A program made the translations under genes and the position numbers. 64,000 bases of DNA from VXRJ01 sp964636705 (GTDB lineage: Bacteria > Acidobacteriota > Vicinamibacteria > Vicinamibacterales > UBA8438), in NCBI GenBank assembly GCA_964636705.1, contig CAZWUJ010000006.1, positions 1 through 64,000 of the forward strand. Direction: 5' to 3'. Below the pieces are notes generated by a model, which saw only the letters and a list, made by a program, of their open reading frames with translations, was not told where the DNA came from and did not search any database. Numbering within the stretch: position 1 is the first letter of the stretch; every line of letters begins with the position of its first letter. Positions 47,390-64,000 of the stretch are shown here, in pieces.

Positions 47390-47632
47390 CTATTCGGCGG
47401 ACGTCCCTTCCGCCGGACTCTCCTGCCCAACCGCCGCCTCCGCTCCGGCGCGCCGCTCGCCCAGCACGGTCAGCGCACGCGCGCGGTCGCGGCGGAGGCT
47501 CCGCATCTTGTTCGCGGCGTCGACCGATCCCATCGACTTCTGCAACCGTGCGCGGAACAACTGATCATCCAGGTCGCGCACGCGCTGCGCGATGTCCTGA
47601 GTGCCCAGCTCGCGGAACTCCGACGCCTTCAT
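47390..47632 (-). CDS. rpmC: 50S ribosomal protein L29
   Basis: L29 lies by the tunnel exit, next to the trigger factor site. The product is 80 residues from the ATG at 47632. It starts MKASEFRELGTQDIAQRVRDL and carries LFRARLQKSMGSVDAANKMRSLRRDRARALTV. The last ~18 residues are an Ala/Glu-rich tail. Confidence 0.96.
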   Translation of the reverse strand: MKASEFRELGTQDIAQRVRDLDDQLFRARLQKSMGSVDAANKMRSLRRDRARALTVLGERRAGAEAAVGQESPAEGTSAE

Positions 47633-47636
47633 CACA

Positions 47637-48059
47637 CTAGTTCTCCGCCTGACCGAACCGTGTCGCGAATCGCGCCTGGATGGGAAGCTTGGCGGCGGCC
47701 AATTCCATCGCCCGCTTCGCATCCGCGGCGCTGACCCCTTCCATTTCGAACAGGATCCGGCCGGGGCGGACCACCGCGACCCACTGCTCCGGCGCGCCCT
47801 TGCCCTTGCCCATCCGGGTCTCCTGCGGTTTCTTCGTAATCGGCTTGTCCGGGAAGACGCGGACCCAGATCTTGCCGCCGCGCTTGACGAAACGGGTCAT
47901 GGCGACCCGGGCCGCCTCGATCTGCCGGTCGGTGATCCAGCACGCCTCCATGGCCCGAAGCCCGTAGTCGCCGAACGCCACGGTGGAACCGCGCCACGCC
48001 TTGCCCGCCATCCGACCGCGGTGCTGTTTCCGGTGCTTGACCTTCTTCGGCTGCAACAT
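47637..48059 (-). CDS. rplP: 50S ribosomal protein L16
   Basis: L16 helps shape the A-site region of the 50S subunit. The product is 140 residues. It starts MLQPKKVKHRKQHRGRMAGKA and carries GRGGKIWV-type RGGKIWVRVFPDKPITKKP and MGKGKGAPEQWVAVVRPGRI. rpmC follows after 4 bp. Confidence 0.98.
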   Translation of the reverse strand: MLQPKKVKHRKQHRGRMAGKAWRGSTVAFGDYGLRAMEACWITDRQIEAARVAMTRFVKRGGKIWVRVFPDKPITKKPQETRMGKGKGAPEQWVAVVRPGRILFEMEGVSAADAKRAMELAAAKLPIQARFATRFGQAEN

Positions 48060-48083
48060 GGCGTGACTCCTGCCGTCAATCTC

Positions 48084-48767
<684 letters not shown>

Positions 48768-48794
48768 GCTCAGAACTTCCTGGCTGTCCGCTTC

Positions 48795-49175
48795 CTACGC
48801 CTTCGGCGGCGGCGCCACCGCCGCCATCGGCTTCACCGGCCGTTCCTCCACCGTGATCGTCAGATGGGCGGTCCGTTTCTGAATGCGGAACGCCCGCCCC
48901 ATCGGCTGGGGCCGGATCCGCTTGAGCGACGGCCCGTCGTCGGCGTGGCACTCCCGCACGACCAGGTGATCCGGCTCGCCGGCCCCCTCCTGCTGCTGCG
49001 CGTTGGCGACGGCGGACCGAAGCACCTTCTCGACATCCTTCGCCACTCCCTTGCGGGTGTAGCGGAGCGTCGCCATCGCGCGGTCGACATCCATTCCCCG
49101 GATGAGCTCGAGCACCAATCGGGCCTTCTGCGCCGACGTCCGGACATAGCGCGCGGTGGCGCGGCCGGTGATCAC
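48795..49175 (-). CDS. rplV: 50S ribosomal protein L22
   Basis: L22 lines the peptide tunnel with a long beta hairpin. The product is 126 residues. The GTG start at 49175 overlaps the rpsS stop by 4 bp. Core motifs are ARYVRTSAQKARLVLELIRG and the hairpin signature LKRIRPQPMGRAFRIQKRTAH. The last ~15 residues are Pro/Ala-rich. Confidence 0.97.
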   Translation of the reverse strand: MITGRATARYVRTSAQKARLVLELIRGMDVDRAMATLRYTRKGVAKDVEKVLRSAVANAQQQEGAGEPDHLVVRECHADDGPSLKRIRPQPMGRAFRIQKRTAHLTITVEERPVKPMAAVAPPPKA

Positions 49176-49462
49176 CGCCCCCCCCTCGACGTCGACTTCT
49201 CGCTCTTCGTGGGATGCCCCCGGAAGAGCCGAGTCGGCGCGAACTCGCCGAACTTGTGCCCCACCATGTTCTCCGTGACGTAGACGGGAATGAATTTCTT
49301 GCCGTTGTGGACCGCAACGGTGTGCCCGACCATTTCCGGCACGATCGTCGACCGGCGCGACCAGGTCTTGATCACCCGCTTGTCGCCCGAGCGATTCAGC
49401 GTCTCGATCTTCTCGAGGAGCGGAAGATCGACGAACGGTCCTTTCCTCAGCGAACGGCTCAT
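49172..49462 (-). CDS. rpsS: 30S ribosomal protein S19
   Basis: S19 lies in the 30S head with S13. The product is 96 residues from the ATG at 49462. It starts MSRSLRKGPFVDLPLLEKI and includes VPEMVGHTVAVHNGKKFIPV and GHKFGEFAPTRLFRGH. Confidence 0.98.
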   Translation of the reverse strand: MSRSLRKGPFVDLPLLEKIETLNRSGDKRVIKTWSRRSTIVPEMVGHTVAVHNGKKFIPVYVTENMVGHKFGEFAPTRLFRGHPTKSEKSTSRGGR

Positions 49463-49475
49463 GTCTGGTCCCTGC

Positions 49476-50318
49476 CTACCGCTTCTTCTTCCGCGAAACG
49501 ATGAACTTGTCGCTCGGCTTCTTCCCGCGGGTCTTGAATCCCTTGGCCGGCATGCCCCACGGCGACACCGGGTGCCGCCCGCCCGCCGCATGGCCTTCGC
49601 CGCCGCCGAGCGGATGGTCCACCGGATTCATCGAGTTGCCGCAGACGTGCGGACGGCGGCCGCGCCAGCGCTGCCTCCCCGCCTTGCCGATGCGGACATT
49701 CTCGTGCTGGACGTTGCCCACCTGGCCCACCGTGGCGCGGCAGTCCGGCTGCACCAGCCGGGTCTCTCCCGACGGCAGCCGCAACGTGACGTACTTGCCG
49801 TCCTTCGCCACCACCTGGACCGACGCTCCGGCGCTACGCGCCATCTGCCCGCCCTTGCCGGGGCGCAACTCGACGTTGTGCACCTGCGTCCCGAGCGGGA
49901 TGTTGCGGAGGGGCAGAGCGTTTCCCGGCGTGATGTCCACCTGTTCACCCGAGACCACCGTGTCGCCCACCTTCACGCCGAGCGGATGGAGAATGTACCG
50001 CTTCTCGCCGTCGGTGTAGACGACCAGCGCGATCCGCGCGGACCGGTTCGGGTCGTACTCGATCGTCGCCACGCGGCCCGGCACGCCCTGGTTGTCGCGC
50101 CCCAGCTTGTCCCGCTTGAAGTCGATCACGCGATAGGCCCGCTTGTGGCCGCCGCCGCGCCACCAGATCGTGATCGCGCCGGTGTTGTTCCTGCCGCCCG
50201 ACTTCTTCAGCGGCCGCAACAGCGGCCGGTGCGGCTTCGTCGTCGTGATTTCGTCGAACGTCTGCACGCTCTGGAAGCGGCGGCCCGACGAGGTCGGCTT
50301 GTGCTTGCGAATCGCCAT
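49476..50318 (-). CDS. rplB: 50S ribosomal protein L2
   Basis: L2 is needed for subunit joining and peptidyl transfer. The product is 280 residues from the ATG at 50318. The motif that often reads NPVDHPHGGGEG reads NPVDHPLGGGEG here: the first, functionally implicated His is kept and the second is Leu. The core GGGHKRAYRVIDFKRDK and the tail DKFIVSRKKKR are canonical. Confidence 0.98.
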   Translation of the reverse strand: MAIRKHKPTSSGRRFQSVQTFDEITTTKPHRPLLRPLKKSGGRNNTGAITIWWRGGGHKRAYRVIDFKRDKLGRDNQGVPGRVATIEYDPNRSARIALVVYTDGEKRYILHPLGVKVGDTVVSGEQVDITPGNALPLRNIPLGTQVHNVELRPGKGGQMARSAGASVQVVAKDGKYVTLRLPSGETRLVQPDCRATVGQVGNVQHENVRIGKAGRQRWRGRRPHVCGNSMNPVDHPLGGGEGHAAGGRHPVSPWGMPAKGFKTRGKKPSDKFIVSRKKKR

Positions 50319-50322
50319 CGTT

Positions 50323-50628
50323 CTACGCGCCCTCGAGGAACTCCGGTACCGACTCCCCCGGCCGCAGCCGGACGTACGCCTTCTTCCAGTCAGGCCGGCG
50401 GCCAACGAACCGGCCCTGCCGCTTTTCCTTGCCGTGCGCAATCGCGGTCCGCACGCTGGCCACCTTCGCGCTCAGCAGATCTTCGATCGCGTGCCTAATC
50501 TCCACCTTGGTCGCCCCGAGGGCAACCTCGAAGGCGAGCACCTGTCCCGTCTCACGTGACCCCGTCTCGCGCATTACGGTCGTCTTCTCGGTCACGATGG
50601 CACGGCGGATCACGTCGCTGCGCTTCAT
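50323..50628 (-). CDS. rplW: 50S ribosomal protein L23
   Basis: L23 is the main docking site at the tunnel exit for trigger factor and SRP. The product is 101 residues. It has IRRAIVTEKTTVMRE at the N terminus, VALGATKVEIRHAIEDLLSAKVASVRT in the core and a basic loop (HGKEKRQGRFVGRRPDWKKA). It overlaps rplD by 4 bp. Confidence 0.97.
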   Translation of the reverse strand: MKRSDVIRRAIVTEKTTVMRETGSRETGQVLAFEVALGATKVEIRHAIEDLLSAKVASVRTAIAHGKEKRQGRFVGRRPDWKKAYVRLRPGESVPEFLEGA

Positions 50629-51320
50629 GACGAAACCTCCGCGTCGGCCGGCGCCTCCGTCTCGACCGGCTCCGACTCCGCCCGTTGCAACGGCCCGGTT
50701 CCGGTCACGGCGCGAAGCAGGTGCTCCATCGCCGGCTTGCTGATCACAACCTGGCCGGCGTCCATCAGGTCCCGAGGCGTGACGAGGCTCGACACCGTCA
50801 CCCCGACCCCTGGCAGGTTGCGCATCGCCCGGTCGAGCGTCTCGTTCGGCGTCACGTCAACGAGCAGCACCTTGCCCGGCACCTCCAGCCTTTCCAGCAG
50901 CTCGTTCCCGAGCCGGGTCCGCGGCTCGGCCAGATCGAACGCCGACACGACAATGACCGAACCGTCCCTCAGCTTCGAGTGCAGTGCCGCCCGCAATGCG
51001 CCGCGCGCCACCTTGCGCGGCAGCCGGTAGCCGTAGTCCCGCGGCTTCGGACCGAAGACCGCGCCGCCCTTGCGCCAGATGGGGTTGCGCGTCGAGCCGA
51101 CGCGGGCGCGGCCGGTGCCCTTCTGGCGCCACGGCTTCCGCCCTGTGCCGCTCACCTCGCCGCGAGTCTTCGTGGAGTGGGTGCCGCGGCGCTGGCCTGC
51201 CTGCTCGTGCACGACAGCCTCCCAGACCAGACGCAGATCCGGTTCGGCGCCAAAAACGTCGTCGCTCAACTCGAGCGAGTCGACTTTCTCGTTCTGCCCG
51301 TTCACCACGTCGAGCGTCAT
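50625..51320 (-). CDS. rplD: 50S ribosomal protein L4
   Basis: L4 lines the tunnel constriction and, in E. coli, represses the S10 operon. The product is 231 residues. The tunnel loop is visible as STKTRGEVSGTGRKPWRQKGTGRARVG. The last ~20 residues are an acidic Glu/Ala tail. It overlaps rplC and rplW by 4 bp each. Confidence 0.97.
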   Translation of the reverse strand: MTLDVVNGQNEKVDSLELSDDVFGAEPDLRLVWEAVVHEQAGQRRGTHSTKTRGEVSGTGRKPWRQKGTGRARVGSTRNPIWRKGGAVFGPKPRDYGYRLPRKVARGALRAALHSKLRDGSVIVVSAFDLAEPRTRLGNELLERLEVPGKVLLVDVTPNETLDRAMRNLPGVGVTVSSLVTPRDLMDAGQVVISKPAMEHLLRAVTGTGPLQRAESEPVETEAPADAEVSS

Positions 51321-52006
51321 CGCCTCTTCTTCTTCCCGCCACTGGCGTCGACCGGCGGCAGCGCCGGCTCCCGGCGCGGCGCCACTGCCTTGCGAATCAT
51401 CACGCAGGCTCCCGGTGCGCCCGGCACCGCGCCCGCCACCACCAGCCGGTTCTGCTCGGCGTCGACATCGACGACCCGCAGGTTGCGGACGGTGACCCGG
51501 TCGCCTCCCATGTGACCCGGTGCGCGCATCCCCTTCAGGACCCGCGACGGGTACGACGACTGGCCGATCGACCCGGGCGCGCGGTGAAACATCGACCCGT
51601 GCGTAGCGCGGCCCCCGCGGAAGCCGTGGCGCTTTACGACGCCCTGAAAACCCCGGCCGCGGCTCACCGCGATAACGTCCACCTGATCGCCGGTCGAGAA
51701 GAGCGACGCGTCTACCTGGTCACCTTCGCTCGGCGGATCGTCCTCGCCTCCGAGCGGCACCTCGCGCCGGATCCGGGTCGGCGGAACGTTCGCCTTGCCG
51801 TAGAGTCCGGCCACCGGCTTCGTCACCCGCGCCGGGTGATCCTCGACCAGGCCGAGCTGTACCGCGTCGTAGCCGTCGCGCTCCATTTCCTTGCGTCGGA
51901 TCACGACGCAAGGCCCCGCCTTGAGTACGGTGACCGGCCGCGCCGCCCCGTCGGCAGCGAAAACCTGCGTCATTCCGATCTTGCGTCCGATGATCCCGGT
52001 CACCAT
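51317..52006 (-). CDS. rplC: 50S ribosomal protein L3
   Basis: L3 is an early-assembly 50S protein reaching the peptidyl transferase centre. The product is 229 residues. It starts MVTGIIGRKIGMTQVF and has the family signature FQGVVKRHGFRGGRATHGS. The tail is basic (SGGKKKRR). It follows rpsJ by 12 bp. Confidence 0.98.
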   Translation of the reverse strand: MVTGIIGRKIGMTQVFAADGAARPVTVLKAGPCVVIRRKEMERDGYDAVQLGLVEDHPARVTKPVAGLYGKANVPPTRIRREVPLGGEDDPPSEGDQVDASLFSTGDQVDVIAVSRGRGFQGVVKRHGFRGGRATHGSMFHRAPGSIGQSSYPSRVLKGMRAPGHMGGDRVTVRNLRVVDVDAEQNRLVVAGAVPGAPGACVMIRKAVAPRREPALPPVDASGGKKKRR

Positions 52007-52018
52007 TCTTCCGGCTCG

Positions 52019-52351
52019 CTATGCATGATCCCGGCTGTCGGCCCGGATCTCCACGTCCACACCGGCCGGCAAGTCAAGCTTCATCAACGCATCCACCGTC
52101 TGCGTCGTCGGCTCGAAGATGTCGATCAGCCGTTTGTGCGTACGGATTTCGAACTGCTCCCGCGACTTCTTGTCCACATGGGGCGAGCGCAGCACGGTCC
52201 ACTTGCGCGTCGAGGTCGGCAGCGGGATGGGGCCCGCCAGCCGCGCGCCGGTCCGCTTCGCGGTGTCGACGATCTCGGTGGTCGACTGATCGAGCAAACG
52301 GTGGTCGTAGGCCATGAGCCGGATCCGGATCTTGTCGCTGAAGTTCGCCAT
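52019..52351 (-). CDS. rpsJ: 30S ribosomal protein S10
   Basis: S10 is a 30S head protein and also the NusE antitermination factor. The product is 110 residues, with a short N-terminal extension. The core KIRIRLMAYDHRLLDQST and IPLPTSTRKWTVLRSPHVDKKSREQFE are canonical. It follows fusA by 12 bp; tuf, often found here, is absent. Confidence 0.98.
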   Translation of the reverse strand: MANFSDKIRIRLMAYDHRLLDQSTTEIVDTAKRTGARLAGPIPLPTSTRKWTVLRSPHVDKKSREQFEIRTHKRLIDIFEPTTQTVDALMKLDLPAGVDVEIRADSRDHA

Positions 52352-52363
52352 CGCTGGTACCCG

Positions 52364-54478
52364 CTATTCACCCCGTATCCGAGCCACGATCAGGTCCGTC
52401 ACGCTCTCCGGCGCCGGCTCGTAGCGGTCGAAATGCATCGAGTAGGTCGCACGTCCCTGAGTCCGGGAGCGCAGCTCCGTCGCGTAGCCGAACATCTCGG
52501 CGAGCGGCGCCCGCGCGCTGATGATCTGGGTGCCGCCGCGCGCCTCCATCGACCGGACCTTGCCCCGCCGCCCGTTCAGGTCGGCAATGACATCCCCCAT
52601 GTACTCCTCGGGCACCACGACTTCGATCCGCATCACCGGCTCCAGCAGCACGGCGGCGGCGTGGCGCGCCGCCTCGCGGAACGCCATCCCGCCCGCCACC
52701 CGGAACGCCGCCTCGGACGAGTCGACCTCGTGGTGCGACCCGTCGTAGAGCGACACCCTTACGTCCTCGATCGGATAACCGGCAAGCACCCCGGTGGTCA
52801 TCGCCTCGCGAATGCCTTCCTCGACCGGCTTGATGTACTCGCGCGGCACCGCCCCGCCGGTGATGTCGTTGACAAACTCGAGTCCCTGGCCCGCCTGGCC
52901 CGGAGCGACCCGGATCTTCACGTGGCCGTACTGGCCGCGCCCGCCGGTCTGCTTGACGTAGCGCCCCTCGGCCTCGGTCGGCCGCGTCAGCGTCTCCTTG
53001 TAGGAGACCTGCGGACGGCCCACCCTCGCTTCGACGCTGAACTCGCGCCGCAACCGGTCGACCAGGATCTCCAGGTGCAACTCTCCCATCCCGGAGATCA
53101 CGACCTGTCCGGTCTCCTCGTCGGTGCGAACCTGGAACGTGGGATCCTCGGCGGTCAGCTTCGCCAGCCCGAGCATCAGCTTCTCCTGATCCGCCTTCGT
53201 CTTCGGCTCGATCGCGAGACTGATGACGGGCTCCGGGAACTGCATCGATTCCAGCAGCACCGGCCGCTGGATGTCGCAGATGGTGTCGCCCGTCGCGACA
53301 CTCCTCAGGCCCACCGCGGCGGCGATGTCGCCGGCGTAGACCCGCTGGATCTCCTCGCGCTTGTTGGCGTGCATCTTCAGCAGGCGGCCGATCCGCTCCT
53401 TGCGGTCGCGAGCCGTGTTGAGGACCATCGCGCCGGTCTTCATCACTCCGGAATAGACGCGGATGAACGTGAGCTGGCCGACATAGGAGTCGGTCATCAC
53501 CTTGAAGGCAAGCGCCGAGAACGGCGCCCCGTCATCGGCCGGACGCTCCACCACGCGGTCTTCGGCGTCTTCGGAACGCATCGGATTGACGCCGGCGATC
53601 GCCGGCACATCCTCCGGCGACGGGAGGAAGTCGATAACCGCGTCGAGCAGCGGCTGCACTCCCTTGTTCCTGAACGCCGATCCGCAGAGCACGGCGACGA
53701 AGGGAGCCTGCTCTCCGCGCACCGACTCGATGGTGCGGCGCCGCAGCGTCTCCCGGATGCCTTCCGATGGCAGCGGCTCGCCATGCAGGTAGAGGTCGAG
53801 CAGGTCGTCGTTCACCTCGCTCACCTTCTCCACCAGGTGCTCGCGGGCCGCCATCGCCGCGTCCCGGTGCTCCTCCGGAATCTCCGAGACGATCGGCTTG
53901 GCCCCCAGCGTGTCGTCCGCGTAGCGGATCGCCTTCATGTCGATGAGGTCGATGACGCCGACGAACTCCTCTCCCTCGAACAGCGGCAACTGCACCGCGA
54001 CCGGGTTGGCGCCCAGCTTGGTCCGGATCTGATCGATGGTCCGCGCGAAATCGGCTCCGACCCGATCCATCTTGTTGACGAAGCAGAGACGCGGGACACG
54101 GTACTTGTCCGCCTGCCGCCAGACCGTTTCCGACTGGGGCTCGACGCCCGCGACCGCATCGAATACCGCGACCGCCCCGTCGAGGACGCGCAGCGACCGC
54201 TCCACCTCGGCGGTGAAATCGACGTGGCCCGGCGTATCGATGATGTTGACGCGGTGCTCCCGCCAGAGGCAGGTGGTCGCGGCGGACGTGATGGTGATGC
54301 CCCGCTCCTGTTCCTGCTCCATCCAGTCCATCACGGCGGTGCCGTCGTGGACCTCACCCAGCTTGTAGGTGATGCCGGTATAGAAGAGGATGCGCTCGGT
54401 CGTCGTCGTCTTCCCGGCATCGATATGGGCCATGATGCCGATGTTCCGCGTCCGACTGAGCGCCACCGTCCTGGCCAT
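52364..54478 (-). CDS. fusA: Elongation factor G
   Basis: EF-G drives translocation and, with RRF, ribosome recycling. The product is 704 residues from the ATG at 54478. G1 AHIDAGKT is at 17-24, G3 DTPGHVDF and G4 NKMD are canonical, and domains II-V are intact. An in-frame ATG at 54538 would add 20 non-family residues and is rejected. The 62-bp gap to rpsG is the largest gap in the ribosomal array. Confidence 0.98.
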   Translation of the reverse strand: MARTVALSRTRNIGIMAHIDAGKTTTTERILFYTGITYKLGEVHDGTAVMDWMEQEQERGITITSAATTCLWREHRVNIIDTPGHVDFTAEVERSLRVLDGAVAVFDAVAGVEPQSETVWRQADKYRVPRLCFVNKMDRVGADFARTIDQIRTKLGANPVAVQLPLFEGEEFVGVIDLIDMKAIRYADDTLGAKPIVSEIPEEHRDAAMAAREHLVEKVSEVNDDLLDLYLHGEPLPSEGIRETLRRRTIESVRGEQAPFVAVLCGSAFRNKGVQPLLDAVIDFLPSPEDVPAIAGVNPMRSEDAEDRVVERPADDGAPFSALAFKVMTDSYVGQLTFIRVYSGVMKTGAMVLNTARDRKERIGRLLKMHANKREEIQRVYAGDIAAAVGLRSVATGDTICDIQRPVLLESMQFPEPVISLAIEPKTKADQEKLMLGLAKLTAEDPTFQVRTDEETGQVVISGMGELHLEILVDRLRREFSVEARVGRPQVSYKETLTRPTEAEGRYVKQTGGRGQYGHVKIRVAPGQAGQGLEFVNDITGGAVPREYIKPVEEGIREAMTTGVLAGYPIEDVRVSLYDGSHHEVDSSEAAFRVAGGMAFREAARHAAAVLLEPVMRIEVVVPEEYMGDVIADLNGRRGKVRSMEARGGTQIISARAPLAEMFGYATELRSRTQGRATYSMHFDRYEPAPESVTDLIVARIRGE

Positions 54479-54540
54479 TTTTCGCTCGGATCGTCCCGCC
54501 GTGCCCGGAATCGAATGCAACGCCACTACAGTGCTCATCC

Positions 54541-55014
54541 CTACCAGCGGTAGTGGGCGAACGCCTTGTTCGCCTCCGCCATCCGGTGCGTATCCTCGCG
54601 CTTCTTGACCGAGCCGCCCCGGAGGTTGGCCGCGTCGATCAGCTCGTTCGCCAGCTTCTGGCGCATCGTCTTGCCGTCGCCGCGGTCCCGCGCGTAGGAC
54701 GTCAGCCAACGTATGCTGAGCGACAACCGCCGGTCCTGCGACACTTCGACCGGTACCTGATAGTTCGAGCCGCCGACCCGCCGCGACTTGACCTCCAGGG
54801 TCGGCTTCACGTTGTCGACCGCCTTGCGGAAGACCTTCAGCGGCTCGTCGCCGGTTCTCTCGCGGATGATGTCGAGGCTGCCGTAGACGATTCCTTCCGC
54901 GACGCTGCGCTTGCCGCTCTTCATGATCATCCGGACGAACTTCGTCACCAGCGTGCTGCCGTACACCGGATCCGGCGGCACTTCGCGCTTCGGAACGTCA
55001 CGTCTGCGTGGCAT
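54541..55014 (-). CDS. rpsG: 30S ribosomal protein S7
   Basis: S7 nucleates the 30S head; in E. coli it represses the str operon. The product is 157 residues. It starts MPRRRDVPKREVPPDPVYGS and carries GSNYQVPVEVSQDRRLSLSIRWL; it ends KAFAHYRW. It begins 59 bp after rpsL. Confidence 0.98.
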   Translation of the reverse strand: MPRRRDVPKREVPPDPVYGSTLVTKFVRMIMKSGKRSVAEGIVYGSLDIIRERTGDEPLKVFRKAVDNVKPTLEVKSRRVGGSNYQVPVEVSQDRRLSLSIRWLTSYARDRGDGKTMRQKLANELIDAANLRGGSVKKREDTHRMAEANKAFAHYRW

Positions 55015-55073
55015 CGGTCTTACCTGGCCTTCTCTTGATCTGCGCCTCTCGCTCTACGCGCCGTCCGCTCGAT

Positions 55074-55448
55074 CTACGACTTCGGCCGCTTCGCGCCGTA
55101 CTTCGAGCGGCTCTGCTTGCGGCCGGCCACCCCGACGGTGTCGAGGGTGCCGCGAACCACGTGGTAACGCACGCCCGGCAGGTCCTTCACCCGGCCGCCG
55201 CGAATCAACGCGAGCGAGTGCTCCTGCAGATTGTGTCCCTCGCCGGGGATGTAACTGGTCACCTCGAAACTGTTGGTGAGGCGGACGCGCGCGACCTTGC
55301 GGAGCGCGGAGTTAGGCTTCTTCGGCGTCTGCGTGAACACCCGGACGCAGACCCCGCGCTTCTGCGGGCAGCTTTGCAGGGCCGGACTCTTCGTCTTGTT
55401 GACGACCCGCTCGCGTCCCTTTCGCACCAGTTGACTGATCGTCGGCAC
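55074..55448 (-). CDS. rpsL: 30S ribosomal protein S12
   Basis: S12 sits at the decoding centre. The product is 124 residues from the GTG at 55448, with GAGGGAG upstream, the exact family length. The streptomycin-related lysines are present in FTQTPKKPNSALRK and GGRVKDLPGVRYH. A longer in-frame start at 55685 would read through the promoter and leader and is rejected. It is the first gene of the str-S10-spc-alpha array, with a leader of about 200 nt. Confidence 0.98.
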   Translation of the reverse strand: MPTISQLVRKGRERVVNKTKSPALQSCPQKRGVCVRVFTQTPKKPNSALRKVARVRLTNSFEVTSYIPGEGHNLQEHSLALIRGGRVKDLPGVRYHVVRGTLDTVGVAGRKQSRSKYGAKRPKS

Positions 55449-55656
55449 GTCTGCTCCCTCGCTCGACCGCGTCCGCCGCCCCATTGGGCAACCCGCCGGC
55501 GCGGTCGATCCGCGACCCACTTTGTGGCCGGGGCCTGGAAGCGGCCGCCTCCGTGGCGACCGCCTGGCACCCCGACCGTTGACCCTATGACTCTTGCTCG
55601 TCGTGAAGGACGGATCGGATCCAGATAGGGTATCCCGAATCCGACACAAACGGTGG

Positions 55657-55685
55657 ATTGTACCACCAGCCACCGCGTCTAGCAA
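55657..55685 (-). promoter_or_regulatory. Promoter of the str-S10-spc-alpha array
   Basis: On the minus strand TTGCTA (55680-55685) and TACAAT (55657-55662) have a 17-bp spacer, matching 4 and 5 of 6 consensus bases. The start would be near 55650. It lies in the 276-bp gap after rpoC, the only large gap before 33 tightly packed genes. Confidence 0.6.
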
Positions 55686-55694
55686 ACACGGTGG
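55670..55694 (-). terminator. Hairpin after rpoC overlapping the rpsL promoter
   Basis: Read on the minus strand, CCACCGTGT and ACGCGGTGG form a 9-bp stem (one G-U) with a 7-nt loop, 30 bp past the rpoC stop. The loop contains most of the -35 of the str promoter. No U-run follows, so termination may be partial. Confidence 0.4.
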
Positions 55695-55724
55695 TTCCGC
55701 GCCCTGACGGACGCGTGGAATCTC

Positions 55725-60158
<4,434 letters not shown>

Positions 60159-60161
60159 CGG

Positions 60162-64000
<3,839 letters not shown>

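Overview
The window is a high-GC bacterial chromosome segment, about two thirds G+C by eye. It looks like an Acidobacteriota-type genome, possibly Vicinamibacteria. That assignment is inferred from the type IV pilin style, a divergent EF-G-like protein, a VKOR-DsbA fusion beside pilin genes and a pyruvoyl-dependent arginine decarboxylase. It was not tested by phylogeny. Nearly every base is used. I see no rRNA, tRNA, CRISPR array, insertion sequence, prophage or integrase.

Region 1 (1-7185, plus strand) is the tail of the nusA-infB translation operon: infB (5' end missing), rbfA, an nrnA-like DHH phosphoesterase, truB, rpsO and pnp, with a structured rpsO-pnp gap. Region 2 (7198-15303) holds an M48 zinc protease, smc and an S41 protease on the minus strand, then tatA and tatC on the plus strand. 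Region 3 (15360-19820) holds an OmpA-type envelope protein with a clear promoter, a type 3 prolyl-tRNA synthetase (minus) and aroB (plus).

Region 4 (19908-24977, minus) is a type IV pilus pseudopilin operon: pilA, a VKOR-DsbA fusion, pilD, and pilV-, pilW- and pilX-like genes. A textbook sigma-54 promoter lies in front of pilA. The pilus motor genes pilB, pilT and pilC are at 32934-36692 on the plus strand. Between the two pilus blocks are an EF-G-like GTPase, an ABC export module (adaptor plus two permeases, no ATPase), a Yip1-type membrane protein and a pyruvoyl arginine decarboxylase.

Region 5 (36695-55448, minus) is one uninterrupted str-S10-spc-alpha array of 33 genes, from rpsL to rplQ, lacking tuf and infA at their usual places. 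Upstream of it are rpoC and rpoB (5' end missing). The largest gap inside the array is 62 bp, and a strong promoter sits at the rpoC-rpsL junction.

Most of the window is housekeeping. The least explained signals are two families of intergenic palindromes. Family A has three copies, at 8352, 15314 and 19850; two of them match over 52 nt with one difference. Family B is a 37-nt hairpin at 17141 and 19817 with compensatory stem changes. Both families sit at gene 3' ends and abut at the end of aroB.
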